A stretch of DNA of 64,000 nt from Rhodoplanes serenus (lineage in GTDB: Bacteria; Pseudomonadota; Alphaproteobacteria; Rhizobiales; Xanthobacteraceae): positions 89,175-153,174 of the forward strand of contig WNKV01000016.1 of the NCBI GenBank assembly GCA_009720755.1. Reading direction: 5' to 3'. The notes beneath the pieces are model-generated. The model did not search any database and was not told where the DNA came from. It was given only the letters and a program-made list of their open reading frames with translations. Made by a program: the position numbers and the translations under genes. Positions 44,287 to 53,252 of this stretch are shown here, piece after piece. The first letter of the stretch is position 1, and each line of letters starts with the position of its first letter.

Positions 44287-44433
44287 CGCTCACGTCGCAC
44301 CATCGTAGTGTCGGCGACGGTTTCAGCGGCCGCCGGACCTGTCGTTCCGGCGGCGCCGCGGGCCGACGCTGTCCTTGTCTCCGGCGACGCCGCCCGCATC
44401 GGTTCGGTGGATCAATCGGAAGAAGGTCCGATC

Positions 44434-46080
44434 ATGACGATGAACTCTGTTTCGACGGCTCCCCCGGCGATCGAGACGAAGGTCTCCTGGACGCCGATGA
44501 TCGCCATCGCGCTCGGCCAGGTGCTGATGTCGTTCAACGTGGCGGCGCTGCCGGTCGCCATGGGCGGCATGGTGGCGAGCTTCAACGTCCCGCCCACCAC
44601 GGTGGCGACCGGCATCGTCATGTATTCGATGCTGGTGGCCGGCTTCGTCATGCTGGGCGCCAAGCTGAACCAGCGTTTCGGCGCCCTGGTGGTGTTCCGC
44701 GCCGTCGTCGTGCTGTTCGGCGTCGCCCAGGTGGTGATGACGTTCAGCCCCAACGCCGCCACCATGATGACGGCGCAGGGCATGTCGGGCGCCGCCGGCG
44801 CCGCGCTGGTGCCGTCGCTGGTGGCGCTGATCGCCGAGAACTACCGCGGCAGCCAGCAGGCGACCGCGCTCGGCGCGCTGGGATCGGCGCGGGCTGGCGC
44901 CGGGGTCGCCGCGTTCCTGATCGGCGGCGTGCTCGGCACCTTCATCGGCTGGCGCCCGGTGTTCGGCATCCTGATCGTGCTCGCCGGCATCGTCTTCATG
45001 CTGAGTTTCACGCTCAAGCGCGACGAGCCGCGTCCGGAGGTGCAGATCGACATCGTCGGCGTCATCCTGGCCGCCGCCGCGATCGTGATGATCAGCTTCG
45101 GGTTCAACAACCTCAACCGCTGGGGCCTGGCGATCGCCACGCCCGGCGCGCCGTTCGATCTCGCCGGATTCTCGCCGGCTCCGGTGCTGATCGTCGTCGG
45201 CATCATGGTCGGCTTCGCCTTCGTGCGCTGGACCTACGCCCGCCAGCAGGCCGGCAAGACGCCGCTGCTGGCGCTCGAGGTCATCGGGTCGGGGCAGGAG
45301 CGGGCGGCGGTCGCCGCGATGTTCGCGGTCGTCGCGCTGGAGGCGATGCTGAACTTCTCGGTGCCGCTCTACATCCAGATCGTCCAGGGCCGCTCGCCGC
45401 TGGCCACCGCCATCGCCATGATGCCGTTCAACCTGACGGTGTTCTTCTCGGCGATGCTGATCGTCAAGGCCTACCGGCGGCTGACGCCGCGGCAGATCGG
45501 CCGCTTCGGCTTCGCGCTGTGCACCGTGGCGCTGCTGTGGCTGGCCTTCGTGGTCCGCAACGACTGGAGCGCCGGGCCGGTGCTGGTCGGCCTCGTCCTG
45601 TTCGGCATCGGCCAGGGCTCGCTGGTGACGCTGCTGTTCAACGTGCTGGTCACGGCCTCCCCCAAGGAGCTCGCAGGCGACGTCGGATCGCTGCGCGGCA
45701 CCACCAACAATCTCGCGGCCGCGGTCGGCACGGCGGTCGCCGGCGCCCTGATGGTCGGCCTGCTCAGCTCGATCGTGCTGACCAGCATCGCCGGAAATCC
45801 CATGCTGCCGCCCGAGATGCTGGCGCAGGTGAATCTCGACAGCATCAACTTCGTCAGCGATGATCGCCTGCAGGGCGTGCTGTCGGCGACATCGGCGACC
45901 CCCGAGCAGGTCGCCGAGGCGCTGCGCATCAACGCCGAGGCGCGGCTGCGGGCGCTCAAGATCGGCCTCGTCATCATGGCCGGCATCGCCGTGCTGGCGA
46001 TCATCCCGGCCAGCCGGCTGCCGAACTACATTCCGGGCGAGATCCCGGATCCGTCGCCGCGGCGGCGGGAGAAGGAATGA
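44434..46080 (+). CDS. DHA2-type MFS transporter
   Basis: A 548-residue protein with about 14 membrane helices, typical of the DHA2 drug/proton antiporter branch. Visible features: MSFNVAALPVAMGGM near the N-terminus, GAKLNQRFG loop, an acidic/basic RGSQQATALGALGSARAGAGVAAFLIGG segment (motif C-like, GX6G) and a large loop after helix 13 (~440-500). Substrate unknown. Start ATG 44434 follows AGAAGG; the DUF1269 gene lies 34 bp after and is probably cotranscribed. Confidence 0.85.
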   Translation: MTMNSVSTAPPAIETKVSWTPMIAIALGQVLMSFNVAALPVAMGGMVASFNVPPTTVATGIVMYSMLVAGFVMLGAKLNQRFGALVVFRAVVVLFGVAQVVMTFSPNAATMMTAQGMSGAAGAALVPSLVALIAENYRGSQQATALGALGSARAGAGVAAFLIGGVLGTFIGWRPVFGILIVLAGIVFMLSFTLKRDEPRPEVQIDIVGVILAAAAIVMISFGFNNLNRWGLAIATPGAPFDLAGFSPAPVLIVVGIMVGFAFVRWTYARQQAGKTPLLALEVIGSGQERAAVAAMFAVVALEAMLNFSVPLYIQIVQGRSPLATAIAMMPFNLTVFFSAMLIVKAYRRLTPRQIGRFGFALCTVALLWLAFVVRNDWSAGPVLVGLVLFGIGQGSLVTLLFNVLVTASPKELAGDVGSLRGTTNNLAAAVGTAVAGALMVGLLSSIVLTSIAGNPMLPPEMLAQVNLDSINFVSDDRLQGVLSATSATPEQVAEALRINAEARLRALKIGLVIMAGIAVLAIIPASRLPNYIPGEIPDPSPRRREKE

Positions 46081-46114
46081 CGATCGTATCGCTTCGAGCC
46101 ACGAGGAAGGGATC

Positions 46115-46627
46115 ATGAGCACTCTGGTGGTTCTCGGTTTCGACGGCCTCCACACCGCCGACGAGGTTCTCAACAAGCTCCGTTCGTTGCAGAAGGAGTA
46201 TCTGATCGACCTGGAGGACGCCTGCGTCGTCGAGCGCGAGGCGTCCGGCAAGGTCCACGTCAAGCAGGCCGTCAATCTGACGGCGCTCGGGGCCGCCGCC
46301 GGCGGCAGCCGCGGCGCCCTGTGGGGCGCGCTGGTCGGCATCCTGTTCCTCAATCCGCTCGCCGGCATGGCGGTCGGGGCGCTCACGGGCGCCGGCGCCG
46401 GCGCGCTGGCCGGCTCGCTGGCCAAGTACGGGATCGATGACGATTTCGTGAAGCGGCTGAGCGCGACCATTCCGGAAGACTCGTCGGCGCTGTTCGTCTT
46501 GTTCAAGAGCGTGAACGAGGACAAAGTGCTGCCGGAGCTGGAGCCGTTCAAGCCGCGCGTGCTGCGGACCAACCTGTCCGACCAGGACGAGGAGAGGCTG
46601 CGGGCGGAACTGAGCAAGCTCGCCTGA
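46115..46627 (+). CDS. DUF1269 membrane-associated protein
   Basis: A 170-residue protein matching DUF1269: LV(V/I)LGFD..H.ADEVL.KL..L.KE.LIDLEDACVV.R...GKV..KQ, a Gly-rich hydrophobic hairpin (GALWGALVGILFLNPLAGMAVGALTGAGAGALAG), and IDDDFVK.L....P..SSALFVL. Function unknown; often near transport or stress genes. RBS GAGGAAGG precedes ATG 46115. Confidence 0.9.
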   Translation: MSTLVVLGFDGLHTADEVLNKLRSLQKEYLIDLEDACVVEREASGKVHVKQAVNLTALGAAAGGSRGALWGALVGILFLNPLAGMAVGALTGAGAGALAGSLAKYGIDDDFVKRLSATIPEDSSALFVLFKSVNEDKVLPELEPFKPRVLRTNLSDQDEERLRAELSKLA

Positions 46628-46665
46628 CCGCGCAAGCGTCCGGCGGGCTTAGGGCAGGGGGGCGA

Positions 46666-47781
46666 ATGCTGCGGAGAGCCGAGCGGATGGGTCGCCGTCT
46701 GGGATCCCTCGGATGGGGGCGCGTCGTCGTCTGTCTCGGCCCCGTGCTGCTCGCCGCCTGCGGGCCGGCCGAGGAGGTGCGGGCGCCGGAGCCGCGTCCG
46801 GTCCGCACCGTCACGGTGACCAAGCGCGAGTCCGGCGACACGATGGCGCTCACCGGCCGCGTTGCCGCCCAGGACGTCGCGGCGCTCGGCTTCCGCATCG
46901 CCGGTCGGGTGATGGAGCGCCCCGTGAACGTCGGCGACCGGGTGGCCGCCGGGCAGGTCATCGCGCGGCTGGAGCCGCAGAACGAGACCAATGCGGTGCG
47001 CTCGGCCCAGGCCGATCTCGCCGCCGCCCAGGCGGCGCTCACCCAGGCCGCCAATCACTTCGAGCGCCAGGAGACACTGCTGGCGCAGGGCTGGACGACC
47101 CGCGCTCTGTTCGACCAGGCCAAGAAGGAGCGCGACACCGCGCAGGCGCGCCTCGACTCGGCGCAGGCCCAGTTGAAGACCGCCGACGACCTGCTCGGCT
47201 TCACGGTGCTGAAGGCCGATGCGCCCGGCGTCGTCACGGCCGTCGGCGCCGAGCCCGGCGAGGTCGTGCAGGCCGGGCAGGTGATCGTCCGGCTCGCCCG
47301 GCAGGGCGGCCGCGACGCGGTGTTCGAGGTGCCGGCCCAGGTGCTGCGCACCGCGCCGCCCGACGCCGTGATCGCCGTCGGCCTCACCGACGACCCGGCC
47401 GTGACGGCGACCGGGCGGGTGCGCGAGGTTGCGCCCGAGGCCGATCCGGTGACCCGCACCTTCGAGGTCAAGGTCGGCCTCACCGATCCGCCCGAGGCGA
47501 TGCGGCTCGGCGCCACCGTGACGGGACGGCTGACGCTCGCCGCGCAGGCCGTGATCGAGATTCCGGCGACCGCGCTCACCCGCGTCGATCGACAGCCCGC
47601 CGTGTGGGTCGTCGATCCGAAGACCACGACGGTGGCGCTGCGCACCGTCGACGTCGTCCGCTTCGATCCGGCCAAGGTCGCCGTGGCCGGCGGGCTCGAC
47701 GTCGGCGAGGTGGTCGTCACGGCGGGCGTGCAGGCGCTGCATCCGGGCCAGAAGGTGCGCCTGCTCGGGGCGCGCCGATGA
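46666..47781 (+). CDS. RND efflux periplasmic adaptor (HlyD/AcrA type), lipoprotein
   Basis: A 371-residue adaptor. A lipobox LLAAC near residues 27-31 predicts a lipid anchor. The lipoyl half (GRVMERPVNVGDRV.AGQVIARL), alpha hairpin (approximately 105-180, Ala/Gln rich), second lipoyl half (LKADAPGVVTAVGAEPGEVVQAGQ) and beta-barrel (IPATAL.RVD..PAVWVVD) are in the usual order. Links an RND pump to an outer-membrane channel, but no channel gene is present here. Stop overlaps the pump start by ATGA. Confidence 0.92.
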   Translation: MLRRAERMGRRLGSLGWGRVVVCLGPVLLAACGPAEEVRAPEPRPVRTVTVTKRESGDTMALTGRVAAQDVAALGFRIAGRVMERPVNVGDRVAAGQVIARLEPQNETNAVRSAQADLAAAQAALTQAANHFERQETLLAQGWTTRALFDQAKKERDTAQARLDSAQAQLKTADDLLGFTVLKADAPGVVTAVGAEPGEVVQAGQVIVRLARQGGRDAVFEVPAQVLRTAPPDAVIAVGLTDDPAVTATGRVREVAPEADPVTRTFEVKVGLTDPPEAMRLGATVTGRLTLAAQAVIEIPATALTRVDRQPAVWVVDPKTTTVALRTVDVVRFDPAKVAVAGGLDVGEVVVTAGVQALHPGQKVRLLGARR

Positions 47782-50700
47782 GCGGGCCGAACCTGTCCGC
47801 CTGGGCACTGCGCCATCGCTCCTTCGTGCTCTATCTGATGATCGCCGTGACGGTGGCGGGGCTCCTGTCCTACATCCGGCTCGGCCGCAACGAGGACCCG
47901 GCCTTCACGTTCCGGGCCATGGTGGTCGAGGCGGCGTGGCCGGGCGCGACCCTCGCCGACACGCTCGACCAGATCACCGACCGGCTGGAGCGCACCCTCA
48001 AGGAGGTGCCGAACCTCGACTTCCTCCGTTCGACCACGGTGCCGGGCCGCACGACGATCTTCGTCAACCTGAAAGGCTCGACCCCGCCCGCAAAGGTGCC
48101 GGACATCTGGTACGAGGTGCGCAAGCGCGTCGCCGACATGCGCCACACGCTGCCGGCCGGCGTCGTCGGACCGGGCTTCAACGACGACTTCGGCGACACC
48201 TTCGGCATCATCTACGGCCTGACCGCGGACGGCTTCACCCAGCGCGAGCTACGCGACACGGCCGAGGTGATCCGCAAGCGCCTGCTGGCGATCGCCGACG
48301 TGTCGAAGGTCGAGATTCTGGGCGCCCAGGACGAGCGGGTCTTCATCGAGTTCTCGACCGCGACGCTGGCCGGCCTCGGTCTCGATCGCGCCGCCATAGT
48401 CGCGGCGCTGCGGGCCCAGAACGCCGTGAGCCCGGCCGGCAGCATCCAGACCGGCGACGAGAGCATCGTGCTGCGCGTCTCCGGCGCCTTCGAGTCCGAG
48501 CTCGACATCCTCGACGTCAACATCGCGGCCGGCAACCGGCTGATCCGGCTGCGCGACATCGTCACGGTGCGGCGCGGCCTCGCCGATCCGCCGCAGCCGA
48601 TGTTCCGGGTGAACGGGACGACGGCGGTCGGCCTCGCCATCGCCATGCGGGACGGCGGCGACATCCTGGCGCTCGGGCGCGACGTGAAAAAGCTCATGGC
48701 CGAGATCACGGCGAACCTGCCGGTCGGCATCGAGCCGGTGCTGGTCGCCGACCAGTCGGCCGTGGTCGACACCGCCATCGGCGAGTTCATGGAATCGCTG
48801 TGGCAGGCGATCGTGATCATCATGGCGGTGAGCGTCGTGAGTCTCGGCTTCCGGGCCGGCGCCGTCGTCGCCCTGTCGATTCCGCTGACGCTGGCGCTGG
48901 TGTTTCCCGTGATGGAGCTGATCTCGGTCGACCTGCAGCGCATCTCGCTCGGCGCCCTGATCATTGCGCTGACGCTGCTGGTCGACGACGCGATGTCCAC
49001 CATCGACGCCATGTCGACGAAGCTCGCCGAAGGCGCGACCAAGGAGGAGTCCGCCGCCTTCGCCTACAGGACGCTGGCGATGCCGATGCTGACCGGTTCC
49101 TTCGTGACGCTCGCCGGCTTCATTCCGATCGGCTTCGCCAAGAGTTCGGCGGGCGAGTACACGTTCTCCATCTTCGCCGTGGTCAGCGTCGCTCTGATCG
49201 CCTCGTGGGTCGTCGCGGTGCTGTTCACGCCGCTGGTCGGCGTCGCGCTGCTGCCCACCCCGAAGGCCGCGACGGAGCCCGGACGACTGGTGCGGGCCTT
49301 CCGCTCCGTGCTGGTCGCCGCGATGCGCTGGCGCTGGGTGACGATTCTGATCACGCTCGCCTGCTTCGCCGCCTCGATCGCGGCGCTGCCGCTGATCCCG
49401 CGGCAGTTCTTCCCCTCGTCCGACCGGCCCGAGCTGCTGATCGACCTGCGACTGCCGCAGAACGCCTCGATCCACGCCAGCGCCGACGCCTCGGCCCGGC
49501 TCGACAAGGTGCTGGCCGCCGATCCCGACGTCGCCCATTGGAGCACCTATGTGGGCCGCGGCGTGATCCGCTTCTATCTGCCGCTCGATGTGCAGCTCCG
49601 CAACGACTTCTTCAGCCAGCTCGTGGTCGTCGCCAAGGACGTCGCCGCGCGCGACCGGTTGCGTGCCAAGCTCTCCAAGGTGCTGGCCGACGAGTTCCCG
49701 AGCGCCGTGTCACGCATCGTGCCGCTGGAGCTCGGCCCGCCGGTCGGCTGGCCGGTCCAGTACCGCATCAGCGGCCCGGATCTGGCCGAGGTGCGCGATG
49801 CGGCGATGCTGCTCGCCTCGACCATCGCGGCCGACACGCGGGTGCGCCAGATCAACTTCGACTGGATGGAGCCGGCCCGCAAGGTGCGCATCCGCGTCGA
49901 CCAGGATCAGGCGCGGTTCCTTGGCCTCTCGTCCGAGGCGATCGCCGGCGTCCTGGCGAGCGTCGTCTCCGGCAACGCCGTGACTCAGATGCGCGACGGC
50001 ATCTATCTGGTCGACGTCGTGGTGCGGGCGACCGACGAGCAGCGCGTCTCGCTCGCGACGCTGCGCAACCTGCAGGTCGGCTTGCCGAACGGCCGCACCG
50101 TCCCGCTCGGCCAGTTCGCCGTGCTGGAGGACGAGCAGGAGTATCCGCTGATCTGGCGGCGCGACGGCCTGCCGACCCTCACTGTGCAGGCCGACGTCGC
50201 GGCGGGCGCGTCGCCCGAGGCCGTGGTGGCGGCGCTGGCCGACAAGGTCGCCTGGGTCCAGCGCGGGCTGCCGAGCGGCTATCGCATCGCGACCGGCGGC
50301 ACCGTCGAGGAGAGCGCCAAGTCGCAGGCCTCGGTGTTCGCCGTGGTGCCGGCCATGCTGTTCGTCACGGTCACGATCCTGATGATCCAGCTTCAGAGCT
50401 TTTCGCGCCTGGCGCTGGTGCTGAGCGTCGTTCCGCTCGGGCTGATCGGCATCGTCGCGGCGCTGCTGTTGTTCCAGAAGCCGCTCGGCTTCGTCGCCAT
50501 CCTGGGCATACTGGCGCTGATGGGCATGATCGCCCGCAACGCCGTGATCCTGATCGACCAGATCGAGACCGAGCGCGGCGAGGGCAGGTCGATCTGGGAC
50601 GCCGTGATCGCAGCTTCGCTGTCGCGCCTGCGGCCGATCGTGCTGACCGCGATCTCCACGGTGCTCGGCATGATCCCCATTGCCCCGACGATCTTTTGGG

Positions 50701-50834
50701 GACCGATGGCCTACGCCATCATGGGCGGCCTGCTGGTCGCCACCGTGCTGACCCTGATCTTCCTGCCGGCCCTCTACGTCGCCGCCTTCCGGGCCCGGGA
50801 GCCGGCGGCCGACGCCCCGGCCGTGCGGGCCTGA
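47778..50834 (+). CDS. RND-family efflux permease
   Basis: A 1018-residue inner-membrane pump of the AcrB/HAE1-like type with 12 helices and two large periplasmic loops. Visible: FVLYLMIAVTVAGLLSYIRLGRNEDPAF.....V...WPGA, the charged helix-4 region LGALIIALTLLVDDAMSTIDA with two acidic residues, and RNAVILIDQIE in the second half. With the adaptor it should export lipids, metals or drugs using the proton gradient; substrate not deducible. Short gap to the antiporter operon (14 bp). Confidence 0.93.
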   Translation: MSGPNLSAWALRHRSFVLYLMIAVTVAGLLSYIRLGRNEDPAFTFRAMVVEAAWPGATLADTLDQITDRLERTLKEVPNLDFLRSTTVPGRTTIFVNLKGSTPPAKVPDIWYEVRKRVADMRHTLPAGVVGPGFNDDFGDTFGIIYGLTADGFTQRELRDTAEVIRKRLLAIADVSKVEILGAQDERVFIEFSTATLAGLGLDRAAIVAALRAQNAVSPAGSIQTGDESIVLRVSGAFESELDILDVNIAAGNRLIRLRDIVTVRRGLADPPQPMFRVNGTTAVGLAIAMRDGGDILALGRDVKKLMAEITANLPVGIEPVLVADQSAVVDTAIGEFMESLWQAIVIIMAVSVVSLGFRAGAVVALSIPLTLALVFPVMELISVDLQRISLGALIIALTLLVDDAMSTIDAMSTKLAEGATKEESAAFAYRTLAMPMLTGSFVTLAGFIPIGFAKSSAGEYTFSIFAVVSVALIASWVVAVLFTPLVGVALLPTPKAATEPGRLVRAFRSVLVAAMRWRWVTILITLACFAASIAALPLIPRQFFPSSDRPELLIDLRLPQNASIHASADASARLDKVLAADPDVAHWSTYVGRGVIRFYLPLDVQLRNDFFSQLVVVAKDVAARDRLRAKLSKVLADEFPSAVSRIVPLELGPPVGWPVQYRISGPDLAEVRDAAMLLASTIAADTRVRQINFDWMEPARKVRIRVDQDQARFLGLSSEAIAGVLASVVSGNAVTQMRDGIYLVDVVVRATDEQRVSLATLRNLQVGLPNGRTVPLGQFAVLEDEQEYPLIWRRDGLPTLTVQADVAAGASPEAVVAALADKVAWVQRGLPSGYRIATGGTVEESAKSQASVFAVVPAMLFVTVTILMIQLQSFSRLALVLSVVPLGLIGIVAALLLFQKPLGFVAILGILALMGMIARNAVILIDQIETERGEGRSIWDAVIAASLSRLRPIVLTAISTVLGMIPIAPTIFWGPMAYAIMGGLLVATVLTLIFLPALYVAAFRAREPAADAPAVRA

Positions 50835-50848
50835 CACGGAGGCGACCC

Positions 50849-51355
50849 ATGGCGCCAGGACAGAACGGGGATCGGCGGGCCGCGATCGTGCGGACCGGGC
50901 TGCTGTTCGGGCTGTGGACCATCCTGGCCGGCACCGGCGTCGCCGACCTTCTGGTCGGCACCGTCGTCGCGGCGCTCGCGGCACGGGTGAGCCTTAACCT
51001 GCTGTCGCCGGGGCCGCATCGGGTCGATCCCGCCACGGCGGCGCGGCTGTCGCTGCGCTTCCTGCTGCAGTCGGTCCTGGCCGGGCTCGACGTCGCCCGC
51101 CGGGCCTTCGATCCCCGGCTGCCGCTGCGGCCCGGCTTCATCGTCTACCCGACGGCGGCGCCGCCCGGGCTGTTCCGCAGCGCCTTCACGGCGTTCACCA
51201 GCCTGCTGCCCGGCACGGTGCCGGCCGGGCCCGCGCCGGCCCGCGGCGCCGACGCGGGCGGCATCGTCTATCACTGCCTCGACGTCGACGCCCCCGTCGC
51301 CGCGCAGCTCGCCGCCGAGGAGACCGCGCTCGCCGGAGTGATCCGGGATGAATGA
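50849..51355 (+). CDS. mnhE: Mrp-type cation/proton antiporter subunit E
   Basis: A 168-residue protein of the MrpE family: LLFGLWTILAG, then a second helix and the RFLLQSVLAGLDVARRAFDPRLPLRPGFIVYP segment, ending in a soluble part with PGT and YHCLDVD. First of a six-gene, fully overlapping run E-F-G-B-C-D. Overlaps the F subunit by 8 bp. Confidence 0.87.
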   Translation: MAPGQNGDRRAAIVRTGLLFGLWTILAGTGVADLLVGTVVAALAARVSLNLLSPGPHRVDPATAARLSLRFLLQSVLAGLDVARRAFDPRLPLRPGFIVYPTAAPPGLFRSAFTAFTSLLPGTVPAGPAPARGADAGGIVYHCLDVDAPVAAQLAAEETALAGVIRDE

Positions 51356-51635
51356 GTTCCTGACCGTCATGGTCGGTCTCGTCCTCGCGCTGCTGGCGCT
51401 CGGGCTGGTCCGCGTGCTGCGCGGTCCGGGCGACGCCGATCGGATGATGGCGGCTCAACTGATCGGGACCTGCGGAATCGCGGCGTTGCTGCTGATCGGC
51501 GTGATCGGCGGCACCTCCGCGGCGATCGACGTGGCGCTGGTGCTCGCACTCCTCGCCACCTTCGCGGCCGCTGCCTTCGCCGACTGCGCGCGGCGCACGG
51601 CGCAGCCCGGCGGGCCCGGACCGGAGGCCCCATGA
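51348..51635 (+). CDS. mnhF: Mrp-type antiporter subunit F
   Basis: A 95-residue, three-helix membrane protein with the MrpF pattern LVRVLRGPGDADRMMAAQLIGTCGIAALLLIG and an acidic residue in the third helix (AAIDVALVLALLATF). Overlaps E by 8 bp and G by 4 bp. Confidence 0.88.
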   Translation: MNEFLTVMVGLVLALLALGLVRVLRGPGDADRMMAAQLIGTCGIAALLLIGVIGGTSAAIDVALVLALLATFAAAAFADCARRTAQPGGPGPEAP

Positions 51636-51925
51636 GCGTGCTGCTCGATCTCGTGACCATCGTGATGGTGTCGGCCGGAATGGTCTTCTTCCTCGCCGGA
51701 ACGGTCGGGCTGTTGCGCTTCCCCGACACGCTGACCCGGCTGCACGCGCTGACCAAGGCCGACAATATCGGCCTCGGCCTGGTGGTGATCGGCCTCGTCC
51801 CGCAGGCCGGAAGTCTGCGGGACGGACTGAAGCTCCTGTGCGTCTGGCTCCTCGTGCTGCTGGCGAGCGCGACGGTGTCCCAGCTCGTCGCCCAGGCCGC
51901 GCGGCGCGAGGGGGACTCGTCATGA
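51632..51925 (+). CDS. mnhG: Mrp-type antiporter subunit G
   Basis: A 97-residue protein with three helices and the MrpG signature GTVGLLRFPDTLTRLHALTKADNIG. Overlaps both neighbours by 4 bp. Confidence 0.9.
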   Translation: MSVLLDLVTIVMVSAGMVFFLAGTVGLLRFPDTLTRLHALTKADNIGLGLVVIGLVPQAGSLRDGLKLLCVWLLVLLASATVSQLVAQAARREGDSS

Positions 51926-52914
51926 CCATCGTCCCGGCGCTCGACCTCTTTGTCGCCGGCGTCGTCCTGGTCGTCGCCGTATGGACGGTGGCGGTGCGGA
52001 ACACCTCGTCGGCGGTGGTCGGCTTCGTCGCCTACGGCTTGCTGCTGGCGCTCGTCTGGGTGCGGCTCGGCGCGCCCGACGTGGCCCTGACCGAGGCGGC
52101 GATCGGCAGCGGCCTGACCGGCGCCCTGCTGATCGGCGCGGCGGCCCGGTTGCGCGCGGGAGAGTCTACGGTCGCGGCCGAGCGTCCCGGCGTCCCCGTC
52201 CGGCTCCTGATCGCGGCGCTGGCGACCGTCGTCGCCGCCGCGATCGCGGGCGTTCTGCTGTCGTTGCCGGATCCGGCGCCGACGCTCGCCCCCGAGGCGA
52301 CCGCGAACGCCGGCGCCACCGGCCTCGGCAACCCGATCACCAATGTGCTGATGGCGTTCCGCGCCATGGACACGATGCTGGAGAAGGTCGTGCTGCTGCT
52401 GGCGGTGCTGGGCATCTGGTCGCTGTCGCCCGACGCCGCCTGGGGCGGCCGCCCGCATCTGCCGCACCGGGCCGAGCCGGACGCCGCCCTGGAGTTCCTG
52501 GCCCGCGTGCTGACGCCGGTCGGCGTCGTGCTCGGGATCGCGGTGCTGTGGGTGAGCGCCGATCATCCGGGCGGCGCCTTCCAGGGCGCCACGATCCTGG
52601 CCGCCATGTGGCTGCTGGTGCTGATGGCGGGGCTCGGCGAGGTGCCGGACATCGGTCGGCGCCGGCTGCGTCTGGCGCTGGTCGTAGGTCCCGCCGTGTT
52701 CCTGACCATCGGGCTCGGCGGCCTGGTGGTCAGCGGCGCGTTCCTGTCGTATCCGCAGGGCTTCGCCAAGCCGCTGATCCTGGCGATCGAGTTCGCCATG
52801 ATCCTGACCGTCGCAACGACGCTCGGGCTCCTGGTGGCCGGCCCGCCGGTGGCCGGGCCTCCCGCCGCCGGGTCGGCGGCCGCCGGGTCACCGGCCAGGA
52901 GGGCCGCTCCGTGA
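51922..52914 (+). CDS. mnhB: Mrp-type subunit B fused to MrpA-tail-like domains
   Basis: A 330-residue membrane protein. Residues ~8-75 are DUF4040/MbhD-like (VVGFVAYGLLLALVWVRLGAPDVALTEAAIGSGLTG). Residues ~130-165 (AFRAMDTMLEKVVLLLAVLGIWSL) match the MbhE-like tail of MrpA. Residues ~195-320 are the MrpB domain (LTPVG...G..V...ADHPGGAFQGATILAA, LSYPQGFAKPLILAIEFAMILTVA). In classic operons the first two belong to MrpA; here they are joined to B and the large NuoL-like part is missing. Confidence 0.85.
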   Translation: MTIVPALDLFVAGVVLVVAVWTVAVRNTSSAVVGFVAYGLLLALVWVRLGAPDVALTEAAIGSGLTGALLIGAAARLRAGESTVAAERPGVPVRLLIAALATVVAAAIAGVLLSLPDPAPTLAPEATANAGATGLGNPITNVLMAFRAMDTMLEKVVLLLAVLGIWSLSPDAAWGGRPHLPHRAEPDAALEFLARVLTPVGVVLGIAVLWVSADHPGGAFQGATILAAMWLLVLMAGLGEVPDIGRRRLRLALVVGPAVFLTIGLGGLVVSGAFLSYPQGFAKPLILAIEFAMILTVATTLGLLVAGPPVAGPPAAGSAAAGSPARRAAP

Positions 52915-53252
52915 GCGAGGTGCTGGTGTTCGGGCTGTGCGCCGCCGTCGTGGCCGGTCTCGGCCTCTACGGCGCGATCGTCGATCCACGGCCGCTGCGA
53001 AAAATTCTCGGCTTCAATCTGCTCGGCAGCGGCGTGTTCCTGTTCTTCGGCGTCGTCGCCCGCCGCGGCGCCGCCGCCGGGTTTCCGGGCGACCCCGTTC
53101 CGCAGGCGCTGGTGATCACCGGGATCGTCGTGGCGTTCTCGGCGACGGCGCTGGCCGTGACGCTGCTGCTCCGCTTCTTCGAGACGACCGGGTCGAGCTC
53201 GCTGCGCGACGGCGCGGCGGCGGACGGCGCCCGCGACACCGCGGAGTCGTGA
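52911..53252 (+). CDS. mnhC: Mrp-type antiporter subunit C (NuoK-like)
   Basis: A 113-residue, three-helix protein resembling NuoK/MrpC: GLYGAIV...LRKILGFNLLGSGVFLFF and DPVPQALVITGIVVAFSATALAVTLL. Start is GTG 52911 in the B stop (GTGA); its stop overlaps the D start (TGATG). Confidence 0.9.
   Translation: MSEVLVFGLCAAVVAGLGLYGAIVDPRPLRKILGFNLLGSGVFLFFGVVARRGAAAGFPGDPVPQALVITGIVVAFSATALAVTLLLRFFETTGSSSLRDGAAADGARDTAES

Noticed and set aside
44323..47808. A 1161-codon minus-strand frame opposite the DHA2 transporter
   Set aside because: High-GC antisense artefact; the + strand genes have family motifs and ribosome sites.
47936..51355. A very long + frame opposite in phase to the RND pump, ending as mnhE
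   Set aside because: Only the last 168 codons (from ATG 50849) are a real protein; the rest is the out-of-frame pump gene.
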